DNA of 64,000 nucleotides, taken from contig NZ_CH672428.1 of the NCBI RefSeq assembly GCF_000152745.1, forward strand, positions 1,691,251 through 1,755,250. The letters run 5' to 3'. How positions within the stretch are numbered: position 1 is the stretch's first letter; every line of letters starts with the position of its first letter. The notes below the pieces were generated by a model. It was not told where the DNA came from. It did no database searches and was given only the letters and a program-made list of their open reading frames with translations. Source of the stretch: Oceanicaulis sp. HTCC2633. GTDB lineage: Bacteria; Pseudomonadota; Alphaproteobacteria; Caulobacterales; Maricaulaceae. Below, piece after piece: positions 48,156 to 58,066 of this stretch. Position numbers and translations under genes: made by a program.

Positions 48156-49940
48156 ATGGATCCCCAGCTTAATGTCTCCTCCGCCCCGAAAGGCCTGTGC
48201 GTCCTCAAGTTCGGCGGCTCGGTGCTGACTTCGGAAGCCGACTACGCCGCCGCTGGCGCCGAAATCTACCGCCATGTCAGGGCGGGGGAGAAAACCATCG
48301 TGATCGTCTCGGCGCTGAAAGGGGAAACCGACCAGCTTCTGGCCCAGGCCGACGCCAATGGCGGCGCGCCCTTCCCCGACATCACCGCCCGCCTCGCCCG
48401 GCTCGGGGAGTTCCGCTCCGCCGCCCTGATGGGGCTCGCCCTGTCTCAGCTCGGGCTCAAGGCCAAGGTTCTCGACCCCCATGAAATCGGCCTCATGGCC
48501 GAGGGCGACCCCATGGACGCCAATCTCAGCGAGCTGGACGCCGGCGCCCTGGCTGGCGCGCTCGACGAGGCCGACGCTGTCGTGCTGCCGGGCTTCACCG
48601 CCTGTCATGCCGAGCATGGCGCAGCGACGCTGGGCCGGGGCGGCACTGATCTGACGGCGGTGTTCTTCGCGGTGAAGGCGGGCGCGAACCGGGTGCGCCT
48701 GATCAAGGATGTGGACGGGGTCTACACCGATGATCCGGCCAAGGATCCGCATGCCCAACGCTATGATGCGCTTGATTATGACCAGGCGATGGACGCCAGC
48801 CGCGGCCTGATCCAGCCCAAGGCGATCGAAGCCGCCAAGGCCGCCGATCTGGTGGTGGAAGTGGCCGCCATGGGCGCCCGCGAAGCCACCCGCATCGCGT
48901 CGGGACCCGCTGTCATCGGGCGCCCGCGCCATCGCGGCCCGATGAAGGTCGCGCTTCTGGGCTGCGGCGCCGTGGGATCCGGCGTGCTCGACCATGTGCT
49001 GAGCCATCCTGAACTGTTCGAACTCAATCCGGTGCTGGTGCGCAATGTGGGCGCCCGGGCGGACGACCGCCGGGCGGTCTTCACCTCCGACCCCCATGCC
49101 GCCCTCGCAGGCGAACCCGATCTCGTGGTCGAGATGATGGGCGGCGCGGATGGCCCGGCCTCCGTGATGATGCCGGTGCTGCGCAATGGCCAGCACGTGG
49201 TCACCGCGAACAAGGCCGCCGTGGCCAAGCATTACGAAGCCCTGCATGAGGCCGCGAAGAAGGGCGGCGCGCATCTGATGTATTCCGCTTCGGTCGGTGG
49301 GGGCGTCGTCGTCCTTGAGCGATTGTCGGAGCTGAAGGATCAGGGCGTTGTCGCGGTCGAAGGCGTCATGAACGGCACCGGCAATTTCATCCTTGATCAG
49401 CTGGGCAAGGGCCGCCCGTTCGAGGAGGCTGTTTCCGAAGCCCAGCGCATGGGCTTTGCGGAAGCCGATCCCAGCGCCGATGTGGACGGCCATGACGCCG
49501 CCGACAAGCTCTCCATCCTGATCCGCGAGGCCTTTGGCGTGGAGCTTCCGCCGGAGAAGATCGCCAAGCAGTCCCTCAGCGAGGTCTCCGCCAAACAGGC
49601 CCAGGACGCCCTGATGAGCGGCAAGGTGTTCAAGCAGATCGGGCGCTGCAAGCTGGGCGCTGGCGGGGTCGTGGATGCAGAAGTCCAGGTGCGCGCCGTC
49701 CCGAAGGAGCACGCGCTCGCCGGGGCCCGCAATGAGGAGAACCGCTTCCTTCTGACCCTCTCCAACGGCGAAGTGCACGCCCTGCAGGGCAAGGGCGCGG
49801 GCCGCTGGCCCACGGCGGCCGCTGTTTTCGGCGACATGATGGACATCCGACGGGCATGGGCGTGTGATGGCGCCGCGCCCGCGCACGCACCGTCCGTTCG
49901 ATCCCCCTTGCGGGCGGACGGTGCGTTGCGCAGCGCCTGA
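48156..49940 (+). CDS. thrA: Bifunctional aspartokinase-homoserine dehydrogenase lacking ACT domains
   Basis: 594 residues, far shorter than the roughly 820 of E. coli ThrA. Residues 14-255 are an amino-acid kinase domain: LKFGGSVL (17-24), GRGGTD (160-165), KDVDGVYTDDP. Residue 263 onward is homoserine dehydrogenase: VALLGCGAVGSG, VVTANKAAVA, GFAEADPSADVDGHDAADK. The two catalytic domains are joined directly, with no space for the two ACT domains that normally sense threonine or lysine. A tail of about 30 residues (after DMMDIRRAW) looks unstructured. AAAAGGA precedes the ATG. First structural gene after the thrL attenuator. Another, regulated aspartokinase may exist elsewhere. Confidence 0.88.
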   Translation: MDPQLNVSSAPKGLCVLKFGGSVLTSEADYAAAGAEIYRHVRAGEKTIVIVSALKGETDQLLAQADANGGAPFPDITARLARLGEFRSAALMGLALSQLGLKAKVLDPHEIGLMAEGDPMDANLSELDAGALAGALDEADAVVLPGFTACHAEHGAATLGRGGTDLTAVFFAVKAGANRVRLIKDVDGVYTDDPAKDPHAQRYDALDYDQAMDASRGLIQPKAIEAAKAADLVVEVAAMGAREATRIASGPAVIGRPRHRGPMKVALLGCGAVGSGVLDHVLSHPELFELNPVLVRNVGARADDRRAVFTSDPHAALAGEPDLVVEMMGGADGPASVMMPVLRNGQHVVTANKAAVAKHYEALHEAAKKGGAHLMYSASVGGGVVVLERLSELKDQGVVAVEGVMNGTGNFILDQLGKGRPFEEAVSEAQRMGFAEADPSADVDGHDAADKLSILIREAFGVELPPEKIAKQSLSEVSAKQAQDALMSGKVFKQIGRCKLGAGGVVDAEVQVRAVPKEHALAGARNEENRFLLTLSNGEVHALQGKGAGRWPTAAAVFGDMMDIRRAWACDGAAPAHAPSVRSPLRADGALRSA

Positions 49941-49962
49941 CGGAAAGAGGACGAGTAGTCTC

Positions 49963-50916
49963 ATGAGTGTGCAAGCGCGCGCCAGCGCCCCGGCCAGCAT
50001 TGGCAATGTCGGGGTTGGATTTGATGTTCTGGGACAAGCGTTTGACGCGTGCCGGGATGAAGTGACCGCCCATCGTGAAAGCCAGCCCGGCGTCAGGCTG
50101 GGCGAAGTGTCCGGCCTGATGACGACATTGCCGGACGATCCCATGCGCAATACGGCGTTGCGGGCCGCCCAGGCCGTGCTTCAGGCTGTGAAAGCGCCGT
50201 TCGGAGCTCGGCTGGATGTGAAGAAAGGCGTGCCGATCAGCGCCGGCATGGGCGGGTCCGCCGCGAGCGCCGTAGCGGCTGCGGCTGCGGTCAATGCCTT
50301 GCTGGACAAGCCCTTCTCGACTGCCGAGCTGCTGCCCTTCGCCCTTGAAGGAGAACGGGCGAGCGCCGATCCGCCGCCCTGGGACAATGTCATGGCCTCG
50401 CTTCTGGGCGGGCTTGTGATTGCGGCCCAGCTCGATCCGGCGATCGTCAAGCCGATGCCGGTTCCCCAAGGGATCAGCGCCGTTCTATTTCATCCCGACG
50501 CGAAAACCGAAACCCAGGCCGCACGCGATGTGCTCCAGCCCGAGGTTCCGCTCAACACCGCCGTTGAGCATGCCCGTCGCCTGGGCGCCTTCACCCTGGG
50601 CTGCGCCACCTCGGACCTTGAGCTGATCCGCGCCGGGCTCGATGACGTGCTGATCGAACCCCAGCGCGCCTTCCTGCTGCCCGAAATGCGCGCCGTGAAA
50701 GCCGCCGCGTTGAATGCGGGCGCTCTGGGATGCTCCTTCTCGGGCTCCGGACCGTCCATCTTCGCCTGGGCGGCGGATCTTGATCTTGACGCCGTGGAAG
50801 CCGCCATGGCTGACGCCTTTGAGCAAGCCGGTCGCAAGGCCCGTTGCTATCGGGCGCCGCTCGACAGCTTCGGAGTGCGCCTGGAGCCGGCCGAGGAGCA
50901 AGAAGCATGCGCCTGA
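49963..50916 (+). CDS. thrB: Homoserine kinase, GHMP family
   Basis: Phosphorylates homoserine. 317 residues: ASAPASIGNVGVGFDVLGQAF at the N-terminus and the GHMP ATP-binding loop ISAGMGGSAASAVAAA; GCSFSGSGPSIFAW is the third GHMP motif. Most Alphaproteobacteria use an unrelated, choline-kinase-like homoserine kinase (family knowledge), so this form is notable. Start ATG 49963; GAGG lies about 12 bases upstream. The 3' end overlaps thrC by 10 bases. Confidence 0.92.
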   Translation: MSVQARASAPASIGNVGVGFDVLGQAFDACRDEVTAHRESQPGVRLGEVSGLMTTLPDDPMRNTALRAAQAVLQAVKAPFGARLDVKKGVPISAGMGGSAASAVAAAAAVNALLDKPFSTAELLPFALEGERASADPPPWDNVMASLLGGLVIAAQLDPAIVKPMPVPQGISAVLFHPDAKTETQAARDVLQPEVPLNTAVEHARRLGAFTLGCATSDLELIRAGLDDVLIEPQRAFLLPEMRAVKAAALNAGALGCSFSGSGPSIFAWAADLDLDAVEAAMADAFEQAGRKARCYRAPLDSFGVRLEPAEEQEACA

Positions 50917-52208
50917 TCTCGACCCGTCACGGCGCCAGCGCCAGCTCCATCTCCGAAGCCATCCGCGTGGGTCTGGCCGGCGATGGCGGCCTGTTCATTC
51001 CCGATGAGTTTCCCGAAGGTCAACTCAGCGGCCTGACCGCGCAAACCAGTCTTAAGGAGACCGCGCTCGCCCTGTTCGAACCCTTCTTCAAGGGCGACGC
51101 ACTGGAAGGCGTTCTGCCGGAGCTCGTTGAAGAAACCTACGATTTCGACGTTCCGCTGGTGAACCCCTTCCCGGGACGCCCCGGCGTGTTCGCGCTGGAG
51201 CTGTTCCATGGGCCGACCGGCGCATTCAAGGATGTGGGCGCCCGGTTCCTTCTGCGCTGCCTTGACCGTATGGGCGACCCCGACAATCCCTTCACCGTGC
51301 TGGCCGCCACATCCGGAGACACCGGAGGCGCGGTGGGGTGCGCAGCTGAAGGCCGTACAGGCGTGCGGGCGGTGATCCTGTACGCCAAGGGACGGATTTC
51401 CGGGTTCCAGAAACGACAGCTGACCTGCTGGAACGCCCCGGTCTCCGCGCTGGAGGTCGAAGGCGATTTCGACGCCTGCCAACGCATGGTCAAGGCCGCC
51501 TTTTCCGACCGCGACCTCAGCAATCGTCACAATCTGACCAGCGCCAACTCGATCAATATCGCGCGCCTCTTGCCCCAGGCGGCCTACATGGCGTGGGCGG
51601 CAAGGCAGGCGTATGAGAAGAACGGCGTCAAACCCGGGCTGATCATCCCCACCGGCAATCTCGGCCATGGCGTCGCGGCCATCTGGGCCCGCCATATGGG
51701 CGCGCCCTGGGGACCGATCGTGCTCGCCACCAACGCCAATCGCACGCTGGCGGACTGGTCGATCTCTGGCCGGTATGAACCGCGCGCTTCCATCGCCACC
51801 CTCGCCAACGCCATGGATGTGGGCGCGCCGAGCAATTTCGAGCGCCTCGACGCCCTGCCCGATGACGCGGCGCGCCTGTCTGTGGAGCTCGTCGAGGACC
51901 GCGCCATACGCGCCCGGATCAAGGCTGACTATACCCGCTCAGGATATGTCTGGTGCCCGCACTCTGCCGTCGGCGCCGAAGCGCTGGCGCGCATGCGCGA
52001 GTTTGATCTGCACGCGCGGCCCTGGGTGATCGCCGCAACCGCTCATCCCTACAAGTTCGCCGACATTGTCGAACCCCTGATCGGCCGGACCATCGATCCC
52101 TCTCCCGCGCTGGCCGAGGTTCTGGACCGCTCGACCCGGTTTGAACCCTGCGCCGCGGATCTCGACGCCCTCAAAACGCAATTGAACGCCCTGAACGAAA
52201 CGGCCTGA
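50907..52208 (+). CDS. thrC: Threonine synthase
   Basis: PLP fold-type II enzyme that converts O-phosphohomoserine to threonine. 433 residues: STRHGASASSISEAI, the Schiff-base lysine in HGPTGAFKDVGARF, ATSGDTGGAV phosphate-binding loop, and SANSINIARLLPQ. Length and motifs match the E. coli-type enzyme. Start ATG 50907 within the thrB end; coupled translation. Confidence 0.95.
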   Translation: MRLISTRHGASASSISEAIRVGLAGDGGLFIPDEFPEGQLSGLTAQTSLKETALALFEPFFKGDALEGVLPELVEETYDFDVPLVNPFPGRPGVFALELFHGPTGAFKDVGARFLLRCLDRMGDPDNPFTVLAATSGDTGGAVGCAAEGRTGVRAVILYAKGRISGFQKRQLTCWNAPVSALEVEGDFDACQRMVKAAFSDRDLSNRHNLTSANSINIARLLPQAAYMAWAARQAYEKNGVKPGLIIPTGNLGHGVAAIWARHMGAPWGPIVLATNANRTLADWSISGRYEPRASIATLANAMDVGAPSNFERLDALPDDAARLSVELVEDRAIRARIKADYTRSGYVWCPHSAVGAEALARMREFDLHARPWVIAATAHPYKFADIVEPLIGRTIDPSPALAEVLDRSTRFEPCAADLDALKTQLNALNETA

Positions 52209-52214
52209 TTTCAA

Positions 52215-53897
52215 ATGACCGATAACAAACGCCCCTCGCACACACTGATCCAGGGGCCGGCCCGCGCCCCGGCTCGCGCCATGCTTCGCGCGGCCGGCTA
52301 TGACGATGACCGGATGGCGAAACCCATGATCGCCATCGTCAACACCTGGACCAGCGTCACCCCGTGCAACATGCACCTTCAGGGTCTCGCCGATCATGCC
52401 CGCGCCGGGATCGAGGCGGCAGGCGGCACGGCGGTGGATTTCAACACCATCGTCGTCACCGACGGCATCTCCATGGGCACCGAAGGCATGCGCGCCAGCC
52501 TGATGAGCCGCGATTGCGTGGCGGACTCCGCCGAACTCGCCGTGCGCGGCCATTGCCTGGACGCCGTGCTGTTCCTGGTGGGCTGCGACAAGACCCTGCC
52601 TGGCGCCGCCATGGCGGCGGCGCGGCTGAACCTGCCCAGCGTCGTGCTCTATGGCGGCTCGATCATGCCGGGCAAGCTGGGCGACAAGGCGGTGACGATT
52701 CAGGACGTGTTCGAGGCCGTCGGGGCCTGCGCGGCGGGCAAGATCAGCGAAGACGAACTCGTCGAAGTCGAAAAAGCCGCCTGCCCCGGCGCGGGCGCCT
52801 GCGGCGGCCAGTTCACCGCCAACACCATGGCGCTGGCGCTGACCGCGCTCGGCCTGTCGCCCATGGGGCTCAACGACATTCCCGCCGTTCATCCCGACAA
52901 GCCCGAAGCCGCGCGCAAGGCCGGTCAGGCCGTGGTCGATGCGCTGAAGGCGGATCGCAAGCCGCGCGACATCATCACCCCGACCTCTCTGAAAAACGCC
53001 GCCGTCGCGGTGACCGCCACGGCGGGCTCCACAAACGCGGTCCTGCATCTTCTGGCCATTGCCCGCGAAGCCGGGGTCAGCCGGGATCAGTTCGACATTG
53101 ATGTGTTTGACGCCGTGAGCCGGAAGACTCCGGTGATCGCCGATCTCAAGCCCGGCGGTCGCTATATGGCGCCGGACATGGCGGCTGCGGGCGGGGCACG
53201 CCTGCTGCTGCAGCGCCTGAAAGCCGCGGACATGCTGGACGATGCGCCCACCGTCACCGGCAAGACCCTGTTTGAAGAAGCCGAGCTGGCCGCTGAAACG
53301 CCGGGTCAGGACGTGATCCTGTCGCCCGACAAACCGCTCAAGAAGCGCGGCGGCTTCGGCGTGCTTTATGGCGATCTCGCCCCGGAAGGCTGCGTCGCCA
53401 AGCTCGCGGGTCATGACCGTCTGTTCTTTGAAGGCCCCGCCAAGGTATTTGATTGCGAGGAAGACTGCTTCGCCGCGGTCAATTCGGGCGGGATCGAGAA
53501 GGGCAATGTGGTCGTCATCCGCAATGAAGGCCCCGCCGGCGGGCCGGGCATGCGTGAAATGCTGGCCGTCACCGCCGCCATTCAAGGCGCAGGCCTGGGC
53601 GATGATGTGGCGTTGATGACGGACGGCCGCTTCTCGGGCGCGACCTATGGCTTCATGGTCGGGCACGTCGCCCCCGAAGCCGCCCATGGCGGACCCATCG
53701 CCTTTGTGAAGACCGGCGATATCATCACCATCGATATCGAGAACCGTCGCATTGATGTGAAGGCCGATCTCAAGGCGCGCATGGCCCAGGGCTTCACCCC
53801 GCCCGAACCCAAATACCGCACGGGGGCGTTCGCGAAATACGCCAGGCTCGTCCACTCCGCATCAGATGGCGCGGTGACGAGCTTCCCGTTCGACTAG
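52215..53897 (+). CDS. ilvD: Dihydroxy-acid dehydratase
   Basis: Fe-S and Mg-dependent dehydratase of Val, Ile and Leu synthesis. 560 residues: [25 protein letters not shown] and [15 protein letters not shown] carry the cluster cysteines; [17 protein letters not shown] is the C-terminal signature. It follows thrC by six bases, so it belongs to the thr operon and comes under thrL attenuation, separated from the other ilv genes. This would tie threonine and isoleucine output together. Confidence 0.96.
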   Translation: MTDNKRPSHTLIQGPARAPARAMLRAAGYDDDRMAKPMIAIVNTWTSVTPCNMHLQGLADHARAGIEAAGGTAVDFNTIVVTDGISMGTEGMRASLMSRDCVADSAELAVRGHCLDAVLFLVGCDKTLPGAAMAAARLNLPSVVLYGGSIMPGKLGDKAVTIQDVFEAVGACAAGKISEDELVEVEKAACPGAGACGGQFTANTMALALTALGLSPMGLNDIPAVHPDKPEAARKAGQAVVDALKADRKPRDIITPTSLKNAAVAVTATAGSTNAVLHLLAIAREAGVSRDQFDIDVFDAVSRKTPVIADLKPGGRYMAPDMAAAGGARLLLQRLKAADMLDDAPTVTGKTLFEEAELAAETPGQDVILSPDKPLKKRGGFGVLYGDLAPEGCVAKLAGHDRLFFEGPAKVFDCEEDCFAAVNSGGIEKGNVVVIRNEGPAGGPGMREMLAVTAAIQGAGLGDDVALMTDGRFSGATYGFMVGHVAPEAAHGGPIAFVKTGDIITIDIENRRIDVKADLKARMAQGFTPPEPKYRTGAFAKYARLVHSASDGAVTSFPFD

Positions 53898-53925
53898 CGC
53901 CTTTAAGAGGCTCCAAAGGAGACGA

Positions 53926-54507
53926 TCAGGAGGTCCGGGTCTGGTCCAGGGCGGCGATGTGGATGCGCACCGCCCGGACGACCTGGTCCTCCCAGTCCGT
54001 GCCTTCGGTCTTCAGGGCCGTCACATGCTGGCGCAGGCTGACAAAGCCATGGATCAGCGCCCAGATTTCAAGCGCGGCATTGCGCACCTCATCCGCGGCA
54101 TGATCGGGTAGAAACTCGGCCGAGCGTTCGAGCAGGCTGGCGAAAGCTTGCGTGCCCGCCTGACGCGCCTCTTCTGACGGGCTGAAGTCAGGCGATTGCT
54201 CGCCAAAGATCAACCGGTAATGGGCTTCATGCGCCCTCACGCTGCGCAGATACTGGCGCACCACGGTCTCGATCGCCGCATCGCGATCTCTCACGCCTTC
54301 GGGCAGGCGGGTCGTCGCTTCGACCTGCTCGAACCCTTCGATATAGAGCGCGTCCAGAATACCCTGCTTGCCGTCAAAATGGCTGTAGATACCGATGGTC
54401 GAGACGCCCGCCTCTTTCGCGATGGCGCGCACGCTGAGCGCCTTGTAGCCGCCCTCCAGGAACAGCTTTGACGCCGCCTGCATGATCGTGGATTTCGCGT
54501 CGCTCAT
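53926..54507 (-). CDS. TetR family transcriptional regulator
   Basis: 193 residues. N-terminal helix-turn-helix at about 8-54: IMQAASKLFLEGGYKALSVRAIAKEAGVSTIGIYSHFDGK. The C-terminal half is a helical ligand-binding domain of undefined specificity. It is convergent with ilvD and divergent from the flavoprotein gene at 54619. The palindrome ATAACACTGTTAT at 54550-54562 between them is the likely operator, so the protein probably represses itself and the flavoprotein gene. Confidence 0.9.
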   Translation of the reverse strand: MSDAKSTIMQAASKLFLEGGYKALSVRAIAKEAGVSTIGIYSHFDGKQGILDALYIEGFEQVEATTRLPEGVRDRDAAIETVVRQYLRSVRAHEAHYRLIFGEQSPDFSPSEEARQAGTQAFASLLERSAEFLPDHAADEVRNAALEIWALIHGFVSLRQHVTALKTEGTDWEDQVVRAVRIHIAALDQTRTS

Positions 54508-54549
54508 GGTTTCAGCCTTGACGGGACCCGTTATGTCCCTGACAGTTGT

Positions 54550-54562
54550 ATAACACTGTTAT
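54550..54562. promoter_or_regulatory. Putative operator of the adjacent TetR regulator
   Basis: ATAACACTGTTAT, a perfect 6-1-6 inverted repeat midway between the divergent starts at 54507 and 54619. Its centre AACACTGTT is identical to the centre of operator site 1 at 13199-13217, but the outer bases differ. Confidence 0.6.
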
Positions 54563-54618
54563 GATCAGGCTCAACCCGATGCAACAATAACGGGTGAGCC
54601 GTCCCGGGGAGGCGACTC

Positions 54619-56040
54619 ATGGCGATCACACCTCTTGAGACTGATTATCTGGTCATTGGCGGCGGCGCCATGGGCATGGCCTTCACCGATGTCATCCTGT
54701 CCGAAACCGACGCCGACCTCATCATCGTGGATCAGAACGCCAAGCCGGGCGGGCACTGGAACCACGCCTATCCCTTCGTCACCCTTCATCAGCCCTCGAG
54801 CTTTTACGGCGTCTCCTCCAGGGAACTCAGCCGAGGGCAGCTCGATCAGGTGGGCCTGAACAAGGGGATGGGGGATCTCGCCAGCGGTCAGGAAGTCCTT
54901 GCCTATTACGAGCAGGTGATGAACCACACCTTCCTGCCTTCAGGCCGGGTGCGCTTCTTCCCCATGTGCCGGTATGTCGGCGAGGGCCGCTTCGAGCATG
55001 TATTGAGCGGAGAGGTGTTCGAGGTCAAAGCCCGGCGCAAGACCGTGGACGCGACGCATCTGAAAACCTCTGTCCCCTCCACCCATACGCCCAAATTCGA
55101 GGTGTCGCCCGACGCCTGGTTCATGCCGCCCAATGACTTGCCGAAGATCGACCGCAAGCCGGACGGCTTTGTGATCATCGGCGCGGGCAAGACCGCCATC
55201 GACACGGTTCTGTGGCTGCTGGAGCATCATGTCGACCCCGATGATATCCAGTGGATCATGCCGCGCGACGCCTGGCTGCTCGATCGGCGCAACACCCAGA
55301 CCGGGCCGGACTTCTTCTTTGACACCATCGGCGCGCAGGCGCGTCAGTTCGAGGCCATCGCCAATTCCACAAGCCTTGAAGACATGTTCGACCGGCTCGA
55401 AGCCTGCGGCTATTTCCTGCGCCTCGATCCCGATGTGCGCCCCTCCATGTTCCATGGCGCGACCGTCAGCCAACGGGAAGTCGAGGAACTCCGCCGCGTC
55501 CGCAACGTCATCCGCAAGGGTCGGGTGAAGACCATCACGGCGGACCGCGTCATCCTGGATGAGGGCGAAATCGCCATCACGCCCGACACGGTGCTGGTTG
55601 ATTGCGCGGCCCGCGCGGTCACGAATGACGCCATCGTTCCGGTCTTTCAGGGCGACAGGCTGGTGCTCCAGATGGTGCGCTCCTACCAGCCGGTGTTCAG
55701 CGCCGCCTTCATCGCTCATATCGAAGCCGCCTATGAAGACGAAGCCGAGCAGAACCGCCTGTGCGCGGTGGTGCCGCTGCCCAATCACGACACCGACTAT
55801 ATCCGCTTCACCGCCGCGTACATGATGAACCAGTATAACTGGAGCCAGATCCCCGAACTGCGCGCCTGGCTGCGCGAGAACCGGCTGGATGGTTTCTCCA
55901 AGCTGCTCAGTGAAATCGGCCCCGAAGACACGGAAAAGACCGCGCTGCTTCAGTCCATGCGCCAGACCGCGCCGGCGGCTGTAGCGAAGCTGTTTGAGTA
56001 CATGCAGGCGCTCGATGACCCCGCCCAAGCGACGGGCTGA
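54619..56040 (+). CDS. FAD/NAD(P)-binding oxidoreductase, monooxygenase-like
   Basis: 473 residues. N-terminal dinucleotide motif GGGAMGMAF (about 13-21) followed by the acidic strand end IIVDQNAKPGGHWNHAYPFVTLHQPS, the form seen in flavin-containing monooxygenases. A second Rossmann segment is FVIIGAGKTAIDTV near 185-198. No Baeyer-Villiger fingerprint is present. The start has GGGGAGG upstream. Control by the divergent TetR is likely. A hairpin with six T residues after the stop ends the transcript. Substrate unknown. Confidence 0.82.
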   Translation: MAITPLETDYLVIGGGAMGMAFTDVILSETDADLIIVDQNAKPGGHWNHAYPFVTLHQPSSFYGVSSRELSRGQLDQVGLNKGMGDLASGQEVLAYYEQVMNHTFLPSGRVRFFPMCRYVGEGRFEHVLSGEVFEVKARRKTVDATHLKTSVPSTHTPKFEVSPDAWFMPPNDLPKIDRKPDGFVIIGAGKTAIDTVLWLLEHHVDPDDIQWIMPRDAWLLDRRNTQTGPDFFFDTIGAQARQFEAIANSTSLEDMFDRLEACGYFLRLDPDVRPSMFHGATVSQREVEELRRVRNVIRKGRVKTITADRVILDEGEIAITPDTVLVDCAARAVTNDAIVPVFQGDRLVLQMVRSYQPVFSAAFIAHIEAAYEDEAEQNRLCAVVPLPNHDTDYIRFTAAYMMNQYNWSQIPELRAWLRENRLDGFSKLLSEIGPEDTEKTALLQSMRQTAPAAVAKLFEYMQALDDPAQATG

Positions 56041-56078
56041 TCTCATACGCAGCATTGCGGATCGTACAATCCTTTAGG

Positions 56079-56109
56079 GAGAATTCCGTCTACAGACGGG
56101 CTCTTTTTT
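56079..56109 (+). terminator. Intrinsic terminator of the flavoprotein gene
   Basis: CCGTC (56086-56090) pairs with GACGG (56095-56099), extendable by GAG/CTC, followed by TTTTTT. Confidence 0.65.
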
Positions 56110-56192
56110 CGTCTCTTTTACCGGGGCTGACCGAAGGCGTCGCGACCTTCACATCCCCGCTCGCCCTCTGGCGCGCACTCAGGAGAGAGACC

Positions 56193-56678
56193 ATGAAGAC
56201 CCTTGTTTCCACCGCTCTGATCGGCCTCGCGCTGGTCGCCGCCACCGCCCCGCTCGCTCTGGCCGAAGACGAAAACAACGTCACCTCCGGCTATACGCTG
56301 GCCGGCGCGCCGCTGGGCCTGCATGGCTCTGACCCGGTCGCCCTGATCCAGACCGGCATCCGCCTTGACGGCTCGGCTGAATTCTCCGCCGTGCACGACG
56401 GCGTCGCCTATTACTTCGCAAGCCAAGCCAATCTGCGCACCTTCCGCCGCAATCCCGAGCAATACATTCCGGCCTATGGCGGTTTCTGCGCGCTCGGCGT
56501 GGCGCTGGGCAAGAAGCTCGATGGTGATCCGCGCTTTTCCGCCGTGCGCGACGGCCAGCTCTATGTCTTCGTGAACGAGGAGATCCTGCGCAACTTCCTC
56601 AATGACGAAGCCGGCACCCTGGCCCGCGCCGAGCGCAACTGGACCGAGATCGAACACACCGCAGCGTCCGACCTGTAA
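56193..56678 (+). CDS. Exported YHS-domain protein
   Basis: 161 residues. A signal peptide ends near APLALA (residue 24), so the product is probably periplasmic. The mature part holds the YHS-type motif twice in loose form: HDGVAYYFASQANLRTFRRNPEQYIPAYGGFCALGVALG and RDGQLYVFVNEEILRNFLND. The YHS family is linked to metal handling in some members; no specific role can be given. AGGAGAG lies before ATG 56193. A GC-rich hairpin follows in the convergent gap. Confidence 0.82.
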   Translation: MKTLVSTALIGLALVAATAPLALAEDENNVTSGYTLAGAPLGLHGSDPVALIQTGIRLDGSAEFSAVHDGVAYYFASQANLRTFRRNPEQYIPAYGGFCALGVALGKKLDGDPRFSAVRDGQLYVFVNEEILRNFLNDEAGTLARAERNWTEIEHTAASDL

Positions 56679-56734
56679 GGGCCTCCCCCTCCCCTTACAG
56701 GGCAAGGGTTTCCCCCGCTCTTGCCGGACGTCAG

Positions 56735-56763
56735 ACCGGGCGGTCGCACAGCGGCCGCCCGGT
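56735..56763. terminator. Convergent-gap hairpin (YHS / PI-PLC-like genes)
   Basis: ACCGGGCGG (56735-56743) pairs perfectly with CCGCCCGGT (56755-56763). No clear T-run, but it occupies the 90-base gap between converging genes and may block read-through both ways. Confidence 0.5.
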
Positions 56764-56768
56764 GTCTG

Positions 56769-57884
56769 TTATGGCGCCGGAATCGTCGTCATCGGGTTGC
56801 AGCGCACAATCAGCCCATCCGGCAGGCTGACCTGATATGCGCTCCATTCCGAGCGAGGCTGAGGGTAATCGGTGCTGATCCAGTGCGCGCCCAGTTCAAA
56901 GGCGGCGTCCCGGCGGCTGGCATCGCCCGTGCGCGCTTCCATCGTGTTCGCATCTGCGCGGGTGCGCACCAAAAACCCGCTCAATGCCGCATGAGCGATC
57001 ATCTGCCGGTCCTCGACCGGATCGTTGAGGATGAAGATGGCGGCGTGATCAGCTTCAATGCTCTCAGACAGGGTGAACATCATCCGCCCTTCCAGCGAGG
57101 CCGCCTCGCCGCGATAGGCGTCCGCCTTCGCGCCCCGCTCGTCGAGCACCAGAAGGATGCGGCCGCGCGCCTCGCCCAATGTCGGCCAGCCGCCCGCCTC
57201 GACACCTTCACGCAGGGTGGCGTGATGACCGCGCACCTCATCGGGAATGATCAGATGGCCGGGCGCGAAGACTCGGGCGAACTCCGCATCAAGCGCCGCG
57301 AAAGCCTCGCGGTCAAAGTCGAGCGTCTCCACCGCGCCCGGCGCATCGATGCCGCCGGTCTTGGCGTTGAACATCACCATGATGGGCGCGTGATCGGGAT
57401 GGGCGAGCGACCAGTCGCGAATCTCGCTCACGCAGGCGATCAGGGTCGAACAGCTTGAGCGCACATCGATATCGGGAATGTGCAAGACCTTGAAACCCGG
57501 CGCATCCATGCCCGTCGCGTCATAGGGCGCCGAGCCCTCCTGACCCGCCATCATCGCCGGCATCAGCGGATTGGCGTAGCGACCGCCTTCGGGATCATGG
57601 ACAATATCAATCTCGAGATTGCGCATGCCCGCATCCAGCTGATCAGACAGCGGCGGATGGCTGTAATCGAGCGCCATCACTTCGGGGTTCTGCGCCAGAA
57701 GCGCCGCGAGTTCCGCGGGCGGTATGGCCTGCTTGTAACTGTTATGAGTGCCCACGGTCTGAAGCGCGGTGAGGGGCAGGCTGTCCCAGGCGCGGCCTTC
57801 AGGCCCATCAAGCTCCACCCCCACAGGACAGGCCACGTCAGAAAGCTGCAATGACAGCGCCAATGAAACGACAAGACCAATCAT
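56769..57884 (-). CDS. Phosphoinositide-specific phospholipase C-like protein, exported
   Basis: 371 residues with an N-terminal hydrophobic signal (MIGLVVSLALSLQL). The mature protein has VGTHNSYK with the first catalytic-type His, RNLEIDIVHDPEGG with metal-binding acids, a second His in FKVLHIPDID, and LLVLDERG later. This is the calcium-dependent PI-PLC-C1-like (PLC-like TIM barrel) family. Substrate could be phosphatidylinositol or another phosphodiester. GAGGGGG lies before the start. Stands alone, divergent from the metalloprotease. Confidence 0.82.
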   Translation of the reverse strand: MIGLVVSLALSLQLSDVACPVGVELDGPEGRAWDSLPLTALQTVGTHNSYKQAIPPAELAALLAQNPEVMALDYSHPPLSDQLDAGMRNLEIDIVHDPEGGRYANPLMPAMMAGQEGSAPYDATGMDAPGFKVLHIPDIDVRSSCSTLIACVSEIRDWSLAHPDHAPIMVMFNAKTGGIDAPGAVETLDFDREAFAALDAEFARVFAPGHLIIPDEVRGHHATLREGVEAGGWPTLGEARGRILLVLDERGAKADAYRGEAASLEGRMMFTLSESIEADHAAIFILNDPVEDRQMIAHAALSGFLVRTRADANTMEARTGDASRRDAAFELGAHWISTDYPQPRSEWSAYQVSLPDGLIVRCNPMTTIPAP

Positions 57885-58066
57885 GTGAGCCCCCTCTTTC
57901 AGTCGGCCTCAGATAGCCACGGGCGGACCCGGCGCTCAACGCAAATCAGAACGGGTCGCTGAAGCGTCATAAAACCAGACCTGTGCCCGACCGCCCCTGT
58001 TCAAACCGGACCGCTCTGGCTAGCCTTTGTTCCAAGAGCGTGAGATGCGCCAAGGGGAGCAAGACC

